Below are positions 7,063 to 16,359 of a stretch of DNA of 41,153 nt, in pieces. The stretch comes from Hyphomicrobiales bacterium (lineage in GTDB: Bacteria > Pseudomonadota > Alphaproteobacteria > Rhizobiales > Devosiaceae): NCBI GenBank assembly GCA_027065555.1, contig JAMONS010000049.1, forward strand, positions 1 through 41,153, given 5' to 3'. Position numbers and translations under genes: made by a program. Within the stretch, counting starts at the first letter, position 1. The number at the start of each line of letters is the position of its first letter. The notes under the pieces are model-generated. The model worked only from the letters and a program-made list of their open reading frames with translations. It had not been told where the DNA came from and made no database searches.

Positions 7063-9352
7063 AAACAAAGAAATTGCGCATGATAGCGCTATAAAACATG
7101 TAAGCGGTGAGGCAGTTTTTATTGATGATATGGTTGAGCCAAAGGGGTTGTTACACGCCTATTTGGGGCTAAGCACTATTGCGCATGGTGAAATTGAGCA
7201 GCTTGATTTAAGCGAAGTTAAAAAAGCTGATGGGGTTATTTGTACTCTAAGCGCTAAAGACATTATCGGGGTCAATGATGTTAGTCCAATGCACTTATTT
7301 GATGATCCTATATTTGCTGAAAAGCTAATAGAATTTCATTCGCAAGCAATTTTTGCAGTGGTAGCAAAAACTCGTCTCGAGGCAATGAAAGCTGCAAAAT
7401 TGGCAAAGATAAAATATAAGGAACTTCGTGCAAAAATAGATATTGCCAGCGCTCTTGAAGAGGGGGGTGAGCAAGTTGCTAACTCCATGACACTAAAAAA
7501 TGGCAACGCAAAAAAAGCACTAAAAGAGGCTCAAAATAGGCTTGAAGGATCAATTCAAATTGGTGGGCAAGAGCATTTTTATCTTGAGGGGCATATTGCT
7601 TTGGCAATCCCGCATGAGGGTGCTGAAATGGAGATATATTCTTCAACTCAGCACCCAAGTGAAGTGCAATTAATGGTGGCAAATGCGCTTGATGTATCAA
7701 GCAATGAAATAGTGGTTAAAAATAGAAGGGTTGGAGGGGCGTTTGGCGGCAAAGAAACGCAAAGCAACCTGTTTGCGGTGGTTGCGGCGTTAGCTGCTAA
7801 AAAGACCGGAAAAGCGGTAAAACTTCGCCCAAATAGAGAAGATGATATAAAAATTACTGGCAAACGGCATGATTTTTTAGTTGATTATGATGTGGCTTAT
7901 GAAAATGATGGCACTATTAGTGCGTTAAGTGCTAATTTTGCTGCTCGGTGTGGGTTTTCTGCTGATTTAAGCGGCCCTATTACCGATAGAACTTTGTTTC
8001 ATGCCGATAATTGTTATTTCTATGAGAATGTTGAATTAAAATCACAACCATTAAAAACCCATACGGTTTCAAATACTGCCTTTCGTGGCTTTGGTGGGCC
8101 GCAAGGCATGGTTTTGGCTGAAAGAGTGATTGAAGAAATTGCTTATAAATTGAAAAAAGATAGTCTTGAAATTCGCAAGAAGAATTTTTATGGCATAAAA
8201 GAGCGTAATATCACGCCCTATCATCAAACAATAAAAGATAATATTATTGCTCGCCTTGTTGATGAATTAGAGATTAGCTCTGACTATCAAAAGCGGCGAA
8301 AAGCAATAATTAAATTTAATGAAAATAATGAATTTATCAGAAAAGGCATTGCTCTTACGCCAGTGAAATTTGGCATATCTTTTACTGCAACTTGGTATAA
8401 TCAGGCAGGGGCGCTTATTCATATTTATCGTGATGGCTCAATCATGCTAAACCATGGTGGTATAGAAATGGGGCAGGGGCTTTATACCAAAGTGGCGCAA
8501 GTTGTTGCCAGCGGTTTTGGGGTTGATTTAGGCGATGTAAAAATCAGTGCAACAGCAACCGATAAAATAGCCAACACTTCTGCAACTGCTGCTTCTTCTG
8601 GCTCAGACCTAAATGCAATGGCGGCGCAAAATGCTATTGATAAAATCAAACAACGATTAGTTGAATTTGCCGCCAAAAAATATAAGTGCCAACAAAAGGA
8701 TATTAGTTTTGCCAATGGTGAGGTAATGGTTGGGAGCAAGGTTTTAAGTTTCGCTGATTTTATCAATCAGGCCTATTTGGCACGGGTGCAATTATTTGAT
8801 AGTGGCTTTTATAAAACTCCAGATATTCATTGGGATAGAGAAAAGGGTAAGGGCAATCCATTTTATTATTTTTCTTATGGGGCTGCGGTTTCTGAGGTGA
8901 GCATAGATTTATTAACGGGGCAAAGCACTATTGAGCAGGTTGATATATTGCACGATGTTGGAAATTCGCTAAATGAGGCGCTTGATATTGGGCAAATTGA
9001 GGGTGGCTTTGTGCAAGGTTCTGGCTGGCTTACTTCAGAAGAATTGGCGTGGGACGAAAATGGAAAATTATGGACGTTTTCTCCCTCAACTTATAAAATT
9101 CCACTAGCTAGTGATATTGCAAAAGAGTTTAATGTAAAATTGGCTAGCTGGTCAAAAAACCCTGCCAATACTATTAAACGCTCAAAAGCAGTTGGTGAGC
9201 CGCCTCTTATGTTAGCAATTTCAGTTTTAGAGGCGATTTCTATGGCGATAGCTTCTGTTGCAAATTATGAAATCTGCCCAAGATTAAACACACCCGCAAC
9301 TAGTGAAAATATTTTAATGAGCATTGAGCGTCTAAAAAATGAAATGCTTTAA
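7040..9352 (+). CDS. xdhB: Xanthine dehydrogenase large subunit (molybdopterin)
   Basis: The molybdenum-cofactor subunit, where hypoxanthine and xanthine are hydroxylated. Motifs seen are RVGGAFGGKE, TAFRGFGGPQGM, GGIEMGQGLYTK and the segment AVGEPPLMLA, which holds the catalytic glutamate. I place the start at the ATG at 7040 (770 residues, MGKKMSDKN) because GGAG stands seven bases before it. An open extension upstream to 6962 only overlaps xdhA and shows no family similarity. A second ATG at 7052 is also possible. The 23-base overlap with xdhA points to translational coupling, and xdhC follows after two bases. Confidence 0.96.
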   Translation: MGKKMSDKNKEIAHDSAIKHVSGEAVFIDDMVEPKGLLHAYLGLSTIAHGEIEQLDLSEVKKADGVICTLSAKDIIGVNDVSPMHLFDDPIFAEKLIEFHSQAIFAVVAKTRLEAMKAAKLAKIKYKELRAKIDIASALEEGGEQVANSMTLKNGNAKKALKEAQNRLEGSIQIGGQEHFYLEGHIALAIPHEGAEMEIYSSTQHPSEVQLMVANALDVSSNEIVVKNRRVGGAFGGKETQSNLFAVVAALAAKKTGKAVKLRPNREDDIKITGKRHDFLVDYDVAYENDGTISALSANFAARCGFSADLSGPITDRTLFHADNCYFYENVELKSQPLKTHTVSNTAFRGFGGPQGMVLAERVIEEIAYKLKKDSLEIRKKNFYGIKERNITPYHQTIKDNIIARLVDELEISSDYQKRRKAIIKFNENNEFIRKGIALTPVKFGISFTATWYNQAGALIHIYRDGSIMLNHGGIEMGQGLYTKVAQVVASGFGVDLGDVKISATATDKIANTSATAASSGSDLNAMAAQNAIDKIKQRLVEFAAKKYKCQQKDISFANGEVMVGSKVLSFADFINQAYLARVQLFDSGFYKTPDIHWDREKGKGNPFYYFSYGAAVSEVSIDLLTGQSTIEQVDILHDVGNSLNEALDIGQIEGGFVQGSGWLTSEELAWDENGKLWTFSPSTYKIPLASDIAKEFNVKLASWSKNPANTIKRSKAVGEPPLMLAISVLEAISMAIASVANYEICPRLNTPATSENILMSIERLKNEML

Positions 9353-9354
9353 TT

Positions 9355-10155
9355 ATGGAATTAAGAATAGCAAAAATTGAGCAGTTTTTAGCGAAAAATA
9401 AATCTGTTATTTTAGTTAGTGTAAAACAAGTAAAGGGCTCAACCCCAAGAGATATTGACGCTAAAATGTTGGTTAGTTCAAGTAAGTCAATCGGCACAAT
9501 AGGAGGCGGAAAGCTTGAGTTTAGCGCAATAGAAAAAGCGCAAATAATGCTTAAAAATAAGCAAAAAGAGCAGGAGTTAGAAATAAGTTTGGGGGTTAAA
9601 AGCCAGCAATGTTGCGGTGGCTTTGTAGTATTAAAGCTAGAATTAATTGATGAAAATATATCTCAAAAATTATTACAAGAAGCCAAAGAGCAGGAAGAAA
9701 CATTACCTTGTATATATTTATTTGGTGCTGGGCATGTTGGCATTGCGCTGGCTAATCTTTTGGCGCACATGCCCTATAGAACTACGCTTATTGATAGTCG
9801 TCAAAACCTAGCGCCAAATAATATTGCTAATATTGAATTGATTATAAGCCCGTTGCCAGAAGCTATTGTTAGAGAGGCAAAACCTAATAGTGCCTTTGTT
9901 ATTTTTACTCATGATCATGAATTAGATTTTTTAATTTTGAGCGAAGTCCTTAAAATAGAAAACGCTAAATATGTTGGTATGATTGGATCGAATACTAAAC
10001 GCAAAAAATTTGAAAGCTGGTTTATAAAAAATGCTGGAACAAATCAGCAGTTGGAAAAATTAATTTGCCCAATAGGGGGTGATGAGGTTGGGGATAAACG
10101 CCCTAATATAATTGCGGCTTTGACTCTTAGTGAAATAATCGGCAAGCTTTATTAA
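9355..10155 (+). CDS. xdhC: Xanthine dehydrogenase accessory protein XdhC
   Basis: XdhC binds molybdenum cofactor, promotes its sulfuration and inserts it into the XdhB subunit; it is not part of the final enzyme. The 266 residues show the XdhC/CoxI N-terminal region with KGSTPRDIDAKMLV and GTIGGGKLEFSAIEKA, the conserved QCCGG segment, and a Rossmann-like C-terminal domain with LFGAGHVGIALANLL and YVGMIGSNTKRKKF. It starts two bases after the xdhB stop. The C-terminal CPIGG...KRPNIIAALTLSEII is typical of the family. Confidence 0.94.
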   Translation: MELRIAKIEQFLAKNKSVILVSVKQVKGSTPRDIDAKMLVSSSKSIGTIGGGKLEFSAIEKAQIMLKNKQKEQELEISLGVKSQQCCGGFVVLKLELIDENISQKLLQEAKEQEETLPCIYLFGAGHVGIALANLLAHMPYRTTLIDSRQNLAPNNIANIELIISPLPEAIVREAKPNSAFVIFTHDHELDFLILSEVLKIENAKYVGMIGSNTKRKKFESWFIKNAGTNQQLEKLICPIGGDEVGDKRPNIIAALTLSEIIGKLY

Positions 10156-10160
10156 TAGTG

Positions 10161-10188
10161 TTTGAGGGAGGGCTTTTGAGGGAGGGCT
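10161..10188 (+). repeat. 14-base tandem duplication containing a ribosome binding site
   Basis: TTTGAGGGAGGGCT occurs twice head to tail, at 10161-10174 and 10175-10188. Each copy carries a strong GGGAGG; the second lies about five bases before the ATG at 10192. The duplication leaves two possible ribosome docking sites in the 36-base gap between xdhC and the ABC transporter. Confidence 0.8.
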
Positions 10189-10191
10189 TTA

Positions 10192-11760
10192 ATGAATAAT
10201 GAGCAAGGCTTGCGCTTAGAGCTTGATGGGATAGTGAAAGCGTTTCCTGGTGTTTTGGCCAATGATGATATTTCTTTTTCTATTAAAAAGGGCGAAATCC
10301 ATGCGCTGTTGGGTGAAAATGGCGCTGGTAAATCAACTTTAGTTAAGATGATTTATGGCATTATGAAGCCAGATGAGGGTACTATTGCTTGGAATGGTAA
10401 GCCAATGAACATTGTTAATCCAAAAGCCGCACGGGCGCTTGGAATTGGCATGGTATTTCAGCATTTTTCATTATTTGAAGCAATGACTGTTCTTGAAAAT
10501 ATTGCGCTTGGTATGGACGAAAAAATGTCCAAAAAAGCGCTTGAGGAAAAAGTTGTAAATATTATGCAAAAATATGGGTTGTCGCTCAATCCAAAGCGTA
10601 TTGTTTCGACTTTGGGGGTTGGTGAGCGCCAACGTATCGAAATTGTACGGGCGCTTTTATTGAATCCAAAATTGCTTATTATGGACGAGCCAACTTCGGT
10701 TTTAACACCGCAAGAGGTTGCGCAATTATTTAATGTTTTGCGCCAACTTAGCTCTGATGGTTGTTCAATATTGTATATTTCTCATAAATTAGATGAGATA
10801 AAGGAGCTTTGCGACAGCGCAACAATTTTGCGAGGCGGCAAGGTTGTTGCTACATGCGATCCAAAAAAAGAAACCGCTAAAACTATGGCGGCAATGATGA
10901 TAGGAACATCGCTGCAAGCAATTAATAAGGTTAAGTCTAAAGAGCTTTTAGAAATTGGCTTTAGTGTAAATAATCTGTCCCTTAAGGGGGGCGGTGATTT
11001 TGGTGTAAGTCTTAAGGATATTTCCTTTGATGTTTATAGGGGTGAAATTTTAGGAATTGCAGGGGTTGCTGGTAATGGACAAAACGAATTGCAGCTAGTT
11101 TTAAGTGGTGAGATAGTGCTTAAAGATAAAGCAAAAATTAGCATGAACAATATTGAAATTGGCAATATGAGCGCAAAAGAGCGGCGAAAACACGGGCTTT
11201 GCGCAGTGCCAGAAGAGCGGCACGGACATGCAGCAGTTCCAGAATTTAGCTTAAATGATAATGCTATTCTTACGGCTCGCAATCGACAAAATATGGTAAG
11301 GGCTGGTATGATAAATGCTAATATCGCCAAGCAATTTACTACAAAAATTATCGATGAATTTAATGTAATGACGACAGGTCATGGAGCAAGCGCCTCTTCG
11401 CTTTCTGGGGGGAATTTACAAAAATTTATTATGGGGCGTGAAATATTGCAAGTGCCAGATGTTTTGGTGGTATCCCAACCAACTTGGGGGGTTGATGCGG
11501 GGGCTGCTAGCGCTATCCATCAAGCGTTGATTGATTTAGCAAAGGGCGGGGCAGCTATCGTTATTATTTCGCAAGACCTAGATGAATTGTTGGAGCTTTG
11601 TGATAGTTTGGCAATAATTAATGAAGGCACGCTTTCGCAAAAGCAAAAAGTGGGCGTAATGAGCATTGAAGAAATTGGCTTGCTTATGGGCGGTGTGCAT
11701 GGCGAAGCTAAGCCTTCCTCTTCTGAAGTGGGGCATGAGGGAATAGCCAATGCAAATTAG
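10192..11760 (+). CDS. BMP-type purine/nucleoside ABC transporter, duplicated ATPase
   Basis: ATP-binding subunit of a BmpA/YufNOPQ-like importer. The 522 residues contain two ATPase halves. The first has a full Walker A (GENGAGKST), the signature STLGVGERQRIE and Walker B LLIMDEPTS. The second has an altered Walker A (GVAGNGQNE), the signature LSGGNLQKF and VLVVSQPTWG instead of the usual D-E pair, as is common in this family, where only one site is fully catalytic. The substrate is probably a purine nucleoside, base or derivative, judged from the operon; homologues import nucleosides. It overlaps the next permease gene by 11 bases. Confidence 0.9.
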   Translation: MNNEQGLRLELDGIVKAFPGVLANDDISFSIKKGEIHALLGENGAGKSTLVKMIYGIMKPDEGTIAWNGKPMNIVNPKAARALGIGMVFQHFSLFEAMTVLENIALGMDEKMSKKALEEKVVNIMQKYGLSLNPKRIVSTLGVGERQRIEIVRALLLNPKLLIMDEPTSVLTPQEVAQLFNVLRQLSSDGCSILYISHKLDEIKELCDSATILRGGKVVATCDPKKETAKTMAAMMIGTSLQAINKVKSKELLEIGFSVNNLSLKGGGDFGVSLKDISFDVYRGEILGIAGVAGNGQNELQLVLSGEIVLKDKAKISMNNIEIGNMSAKERRKHGLCAVPEERHGHAAVPEFSLNDNAILTARNRQNMVRAGMINANIAKQFTTKIIDEFNVMTTGHGASASSLSGGNLQKFIMGREILQVPDVLVVSQPTWGVDAGAASAIHQALIDLAKGGAAIVIISQDLDELLELCDSLAIINEGTLSQKQKVGVMSIEEIGLLMGGVHGEAKPSSSEVGHEGIANAN

Positions 11761-12820
11761 GTTTGAAAAAAAGCTAGAGCCAAGCAGAAAAATGCTATTT
11801 GCAACGCCAATATTGGCGGTTATTTTGACTATGATTTTGGGGGCGATAGTTTTTTCTATTTTGGGTTATGATGGTTTGGGGGCGGTGCGTGAGATTTTTT
11901 TAACTCCCCTAACTAATTCACTAAAATGGCAAGATTTAGCGGTAAAAGCAGCACCGCTTATTATTATTGGGGTTGGGCTATCTATTGGCTATCGTGCTAA
12001 TGTGTGGAATATTGGTGCTGAGGGGCAATATATTGCTGGTGGTTTGGCGGCAACTGGCATGGCGCTTTTAACTCATAATATGAGTGGTTGGTATTTGTTG
12101 CCCTTGATGGGAATTGCTGGAATGTTGGGCGGTATGGCGTGGGTGTTTTTACCTGCATTGTTGCGCACTAAATTAAAAGTCAATGAGATTTTAACTTCGC
12201 TAATGCTAACTTATGTGGCAATTCAGTTACTTAATTATCTAATTTTTGGCCCATGGAAAAGCCCAACTTCTTTTGGGCAACCGCAAACTGTTTTGTTTAA
12301 TGATTGGCAAATATTACCCTATATAATTAAAGGAACTATTGTGCAAGCAGGTGCGCCAATAGCGGTTTTAATTGCTATCATGGCTTGGCTAATTATGTCC
12401 AAATCGGTATTTGGCTTTCAGGTGAGAACGGTTGGTTCAGCACCCAATGCCGCTCGTTATGGTGGTTTTTCAGAAAATAAAACTATCTGGCTTGTGTTGT
12501 TAATTAGCGGTGGTTTGGCGGGATTAGCTGGTATGTTAGAGGTTGCAGGGCCGTTTAACCGTATGGTGCCGCAATTTCCAGCTGGTTATGGATTTACCGC
12601 CATTATTGTTGCGTTTTTAGGGCGGTTGCACCCAATAGGAGTGCTAATTGCTGGTGTTGTTTTGGCCATTACTTTTGTTGGTGGGGAGGTAGCGCAAACA
12701 ACCATTGGCCTGCCAAATGCGGCGGTTGGATTATTTCAGGCCATGATGTTGTTTTTGTTGTTAGCTGGTGATGTTTTGGTGCGCTATAATATAAAAATAA
12801 TTAGGGCAAGAAGAGCATGA
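11750..12820 (+). CDS. BMP-type purine/nucleoside ABC transporter permease 1
   Basis: A 356-residue inner-membrane permease of the BPD_transp_2 family with about eight to ten hydrophobic helices. The first runs from about residue 18 (FATPILAVILTMILGAIVF). The family segment NVWNIGAEGQYIAGGLAATG near residue 84 is clear, as is GSAPNAARYGGF, the cytoplasmic coupling loop. It overlaps the ATPase gene by 11 bases and the second permease by four (ATGA), so the subunits are made together. The two permeases are homologous but different, and probably form a heterodimer. Confidence 0.9.
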   Translation: MQIRFEKKLEPSRKMLFATPILAVILTMILGAIVFSILGYDGLGAVREIFLTPLTNSLKWQDLAVKAAPLIIIGVGLSIGYRANVWNIGAEGQYIAGGLAATGMALLTHNMSGWYLLPLMGIAGMLGGMAWVFLPALLRTKLKVNEILTSLMLTYVAIQLLNYLIFGPWKSPTSFGQPQTVLFNDWQILPYIIKGTIVQAGAPIAVLIAIMAWLIMSKSVFGFQVRTVGSAPNAARYGGFSENKTIWLVLLISGGLAGLAGMLEVAGPFNRMVPQFPAGYGFTAIIVAFLGRLHPIGVLIAGVVLAITFVGGEVAQTTIGLPNAAVGLFQAMMLFLLLAGDVLVRYNIKIIRARRA

Positions 12821-13746
12821 GTATTGATCTAACTATTGCTATTATCATTACAATGGTTGGCGCTTCAACGCCATTATTGCTGGCGGCACTTGGCGAGTTG
12901 GTGGTTGAAAAAAGCGGTGTGCTTAATCTTGGGGTTGAGGGCATGATGCTTACAGGAGCGGTGGTTGGGTTTGCCGTAACTTACACAACGGGCAATCCTT
13001 GGCTTGGCATATTAGCCGCTGGTTTTGCTGGTGCATGTGTTTCAATGATTTTTGCTTTTCTAACTCTAAGTCTTTTTGCCAATCAAGTGGCGACAGGTTT
13101 GGCGCTGACAATTTTTGGTGCTGGTTTTTCGGCTTTGTTTGGGCAGGCATTTACTGGTAAACCAATAAAATTATTCAAATCTATTTTTCCTGATTATCTT
13201 ACCGATCACCCAATATTGCGAGTGTTTTTTGATCATTCACCATTGGTATATTTTTCATTATTTATGGTTTTTGCAGTTTCTTATTTTTTATATAAAACTA
13301 GAGCTGGCTTAGTTTTGCGTGCAGTTGGCGAAAATGATCATTCTGCTCACTCAATAGGATATTCGGTAATTAAGGTTCGTTATGGCGCTGTTGGCTTTGG
13401 CGGCATGATGGCAGGAATTGGCGGGGCGTGCTTTCCGCTATTATTAACTCCGCAATGGGTTGAGGGCTTAACGGGTGGTCGAGGCTGGATTGCATTAGCA
13501 TTAGTTGTGTTTTCTGCGTGGAAACCCACACGTTTACTTGCAGGCGCTTATCTTTTCGGGTTAATTGCTACTATGGAAGTTTATGCAAAAGCTGCGGGGG
13601 GTGGATTTAGAATTATCCCATCAGAATTATGGGCGAGCCTACCCTATCTTGCCACAATATTAGTGCTTGTTCTTATTTCGCTACGACATAAGATGAGTTC
13701 AAGTGCCCCAGCGTGTTTGGGAAAACCATTTATTCCGAGTAATTAA
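12817..13746 (+). CDS. BMP-type purine/nucleoside ABC transporter permease 2
   Basis: A 309-residue inner-membrane permease, partner of the preceding one. It holds the family pattern GVLNLGVEGMMLTGAVVGF near residue 33 and the coupling loop RAVGENDHSAHSIGYSV near residue 166, with about eight hydrophobic helices. The gene starts inside the previous stop (ATGA). It ends 39 bases before the binding protein gene; that gap contains the AGGAGA ribosome binding site and no terminator. Confidence 0.9.
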   Translation: MSIDLTIAIIITMVGASTPLLLAALGELVVEKSGVLNLGVEGMMLTGAVVGFAVTYTTGNPWLGILAAGFAGACVSMIFAFLTLSLFANQVATGLALTIFGAGFSALFGQAFTGKPIKLFKSIFPDYLTDHPILRVFFDHSPLVYFSLFMVFAVSYFLYKTRAGLVLRAVGENDHSAHSIGYSVIKVRYGAVGFGGMMAGIGGACFPLLLTPQWVEGLTGGRGWIALALVVFSAWKPTRLLAGAYLFGLIATMEVYAKAAGGGFRIIPSELWASLPYLATILVLVLISLRHKMSSSAPACLGKPFIPSN

Positions 13747-13785
13747 TATATATAGCTAAACTATAACAACAAACAGGAGAATATC

Positions 13786-14871
13786 ATGAAACTAATTAAT
13801 CGTCGTAATGCCTTAAAGATTGGCGGTGCAGCAGCAGCTCTACCGCTTATCGGAATACCAGCCTTTGCACAAAAAGAAAAAGTAAAAGCTGCTTTTGTAC
13901 TTATTGGAACGCCTGATGATAATGGCTGGAACTATGGTCATGATCTTGGTCGTATAGAAATGATTGAAGCGCTTGGTGCAGATAGAGTTGAAACAACTGT
14001 TGTTACCAATGTTGCTTATGGACCTGATAGTGAACGTGTGTTTCGTGAATTAGCGCAACAGGGGCATGATATAATTTTTGGCGCAAGCTTTGGTTATGGT
14101 GATGCTATGCTTAAAGTTGCAAAACAATTTCCTGATGTGAAATTTGAATGGGCAACAGGTTATAAAACTGCCCCCAATCTTTCAACTTATAACGCTCGTT
14201 TTCACGAAGGCCGCTCAGTGCTTGGAACGATTTCTGGCATGATGAGTAAAACTGGCATTGGCGCATATATTGGCTCGTTCCCAATTCCTGAAGTTGTGAT
14301 GGGAATTAATGCGTTTCACCTTGCAGCTCGTAAAGCTAATCCAGATTTCATCACTAAAGTTGTTTATGTTGATAGCTGGTTTGACCCTGCAAAAGAAGCT
14401 GATGCGGCTCGTGCTTTAATTGATCAAGGTGTTGATGTTATCACTCAACATACTGATGGCCCAGCAGCGCTGCAAGTTGCAGAAGAGCGTGGAATTATTG
14501 GTGGTTTTGGGCAGGGTGCTGATATGAGCGCATTTGCTCCTGATGCACATTTAACTTCAATTATTGATATTTGGTCTCCTTATTATATTAAGGCGGTTAA
14601 ATCAGTGCTTGATGGTAATTGGAAAGAGGGAACTTCTTGGGAAGGTATTGCTGGTGGTGAAGTTGTCATTGGTCCATATAACAAGAAAATCCCTGCAGAC
14701 GTTGTGGCAGCGGCAGAAGCTGTTCGGTTAGGCATTATTGATGGATCATATCATCCGTTTACTGGCCCTATCACTGATAATAAAGGTGAGCTTCGTGTTG
14801 AGAAAGGCGATATTATTGATGATGGCGAGTTCTGGGCTGTTGATTGGTATGCTGAGGGTGTTGAGGCTTAA
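13786..14871 (+). CDS. BMP-family periplasmic binding protein
   Basis: The substrate-binding component of the importer (Bmp/Med family). The 361 residues begin with a twin-arginine-like signal, NRRNALKIGGAAAALPLIG, ending at a likely signal-peptidase site after AFA (residue 28). The mature part contains TPDDNGWNYGHDLGR and QGVDVITQHTDGPAALQVAEERG, typical of BMP proteins that bind nucleosides. No lipobox cysteine is seen, so it should be a free periplasmic protein as usual for Gram-negatives. The purine operon context suggests a purine nucleoside, base or ureide ligand; the exact ligand is unknown. Confidence 0.9.
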   Translation: MKLINRRNALKIGGAAAALPLIGIPAFAQKEKVKAAFVLIGTPDDNGWNYGHDLGRIEMIEALGADRVETTVVTNVAYGPDSERVFRELAQQGHDIIFGASFGYGDAMLKVAKQFPDVKFEWATGYKTAPNLSTYNARFHEGRSVLGTISGMMSKTGIGAYIGSFPIPEVVMGINAFHLAARKANPDFITKVVYVDSWFDPAKEADAARALIDQGVDVITQHTDGPAALQVAEERGIIGGFGQGADMSAFAPDAHLTSIIDIWSPYYIKAVKSVLDGNWKEGTSWEGIAGGEVVIGPYNKKIPADVVAAAEAVRLGIIDGSYHPFTGPITDNKGELRVEKGDIIDDGEFWAVDWYAEGVEA

Positions 14872-14873
14872 AG

Positions 14874-14894
14874 AGGGCTAATTTTGTTAGCCTT
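14874..14894 (+). terminator. Possible weak terminator after the binding protein gene
   Basis: GGCTAA and TTAGCC (14876-14881, 14887-14892) form a stem around TTTTG just after the binding protein stop, extendable by a G-U and an A-U pair. The following bases, TTGTATAAT, are only mildly U-rich, so termination would be partial at best; an mRNA 3'-end stabilising hairpin is equally possible. Confidence 0.35.
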
Positions 14895-14905
14895 GTATAA
14901 TCTGC

Positions 14906-15035
14906 TACCCTTCGATGTCATTCCTGCGAAAGCAGGAATCCAGTAGACTGCTGTCCAGCGGGCAAAAGACTCTATTGCACCAAAGACTTGGCTTGACTGG
15001 ATTCCGTATCAAGTACGGAATGACAACGGAGGGTA
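14906..15035. repeat. Compound palindromic repeat element (REPIN/MITE-like)
   Basis: About 130 bases inside the purine operon with nested symmetry. The outer arms 14906-14924 and 15017-15035 are complementary at 17 of 19 positions. Each side also folds locally: ATTCCTGC-GAAA-GCAGGAAT at 14920-14939 and ATTCCGTA-TCAAG-TACGGAAT at 15001-15021. The inner flanks GGAATCCAGT and ACTGGATTCC are also complementary. The sequence resembles the CATTCCTGCGAAAGCAGGAA-type repeats found in many proteobacterial genomes. A short open frame across it is not a gene. The remaining spacer to puuD (15036-15135) shows nothing further except a weak AAAGG before the start. Confidence 0.75.
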
Positions 15036-15135
15036 TAGGAATGATAATGGAAGTCATTGTAAAGATTCACAATTTTGCTGACAGAAATAGAATATTATTT
15101 AAGCGGTGGGGGACACAAACAAACAAAGGCATTAA

Positions 15136-16359
15136 ATGACAGATCCAACAATAATAATGGAATGGCTAACATTCGCTTTTCGCTGGCTACATGTAATTGT
15201 TGCCATTGCGTGGATTGGCTCATCATTTTATTTTATTGCGCTAGATTTGGGTTTAAGAAAAACTAAGAATTTGCCTGACAAAGCCAAAGGCGAAGAATGG
15301 CAGGTGCATGGGGGCGGGTTTTATCATATTACTAAATATATGGTTGCGCCATCGACTTTGCCAGAGCATTTAATCTGGTTTAAGTGGGAATCTTATAGTA
15401 CTTGGCTTAGCGGGTTTGCTATGCTTATTTTGGTTTATTATCTTGGAAATAGCTATTATTTAGTTGATATTGATATTTTAGATATGCCTAAATGGGTAGC
15501 GATTTTAGTCTCATTATTTTCACTTATGATTGGCTGGCTAATTTATGATTTATTGTGCAAATCGCCTTTAGGTAAAAGTCAAAATGGGTTAATGCTGGTT
15601 TTATTTGGCGTGCTAGTTTTAATGGCTTGGGGATATGCGCAGATATTTAGCGGCCGTGCTGCATTGCTTCATCTTGGTGCTTTCACTGCCACAATAATGA
15701 GCGCCAATGTGTTTTTCCTTATTATTCCTAATCAAAAAATCGTGGTAAAAGACCTCAAGGCGGGGCGAACACCAGCAGCGCATCTTGGGGCGCAAGCAAA
15801 GCAACGTTCCTTACATAATAATTATCTAACGCTACCAGTGATATTTTTAATGTTAAGTGTGCATTACCCACTAGCATTTGCCACGCAATATAATTGGCTA
15901 ATTGCTTCAATAATTTTTTTAATTGGCGTGTTAATTCGTCATTATTTTAACACTAAACATGCTAGAATTGGCAAGCCTAACTGGACTTGGTTTTTGGCGC
16001 TTGCTTTGTTTATTGTCATTATTTGGCTTTCGTCTTTTGGCAAACAAAATACTGAGGCAATTATATTAAATGAGAGTTCTTCATTTTATCAAAATGAGAA
16101 GTTTAGCGAGGTAAATAATATTGTTTTATCTCGATGTTCAATGTGCCACACTCAAGAGCCTTTTTATGAGGGGGTAGGTCGTGCGCCAAAGGATATTATT
16201 TTAGATAGTGAGGCGGATATTGTTAAATATGCTAAAGTCATAACATTACAATCTGGATATTCGAGTGCTATGCCACCGGGTAATATTACTTATATGGAGG
16301 ATGGTGAGCGCCAGATAATTGTTAAATGGTATTTAGAGAGTATAGATAATAAATCATGA
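15136..16359 (+). CDS. puuD: Membrane cytochrome-c urate oxidase PuuD
   Basis: This integral membrane enzyme oxidises urate to 5-hydroxyisourate and passes electrons to its own cytochrome c domain instead of making hydrogen peroxide. The 407 residues have about eight membrane helices in the first 310 residues (HVIVAIAWIGSSFYFIALDLGL, AALLHLGAFTATIMSANVFF), including the urate-binding region GGGFYHITKYMVAP near residue 56. The C-terminal heme domain has C334-S-M-C337-H338 and a likely methionine ligand in SSAMPPGN. It fills the urate oxidase step, since no uricase or HpxO gene is present. Its ATGA overlaps guaD, confirming one operon. Confidence 0.95.
   Translation: MTDPTIIMEWLTFAFRWLHVIVAIAWIGSSFYFIALDLGLRKTKNLPDKAKGEEWQVHGGGFYHITKYMVAPSTLPEHLIWFKWESYSTWLSGFAMLILVYYLGNSYYLVDIDILDMPKWVAILVSLFSLMIGWLIYDLLCKSPLGKSQNGLMLVLFGVLVLMAWGYAQIFSGRAALLHLGAFTATIMSANVFFLIIPNQKIVVKDLKAGRTPAAHLGAQAKQRSLHNNYLTLPVIFLMLSVHYPLAFATQYNWLIASIIFLIGVLIRHYFNTKHARIGKPNWTWFLALALFIVIIWLSSFGKQNTEAIILNESSSFYQNEKFSEVNNIVLSRCSMCHTQEPFYEGVGRAPKDIILDSEADIVKYAKVITLQSGYSSAMPPGNITYMEDGERQIIVKWYLESIDNKS

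Noticed and set aside
14915-15139. Open frame of 74 codons before puuD
   Set aside because: It is read through the palindromic repeat element, has no ribosome binding site, and its residues follow from the repeat sequence.
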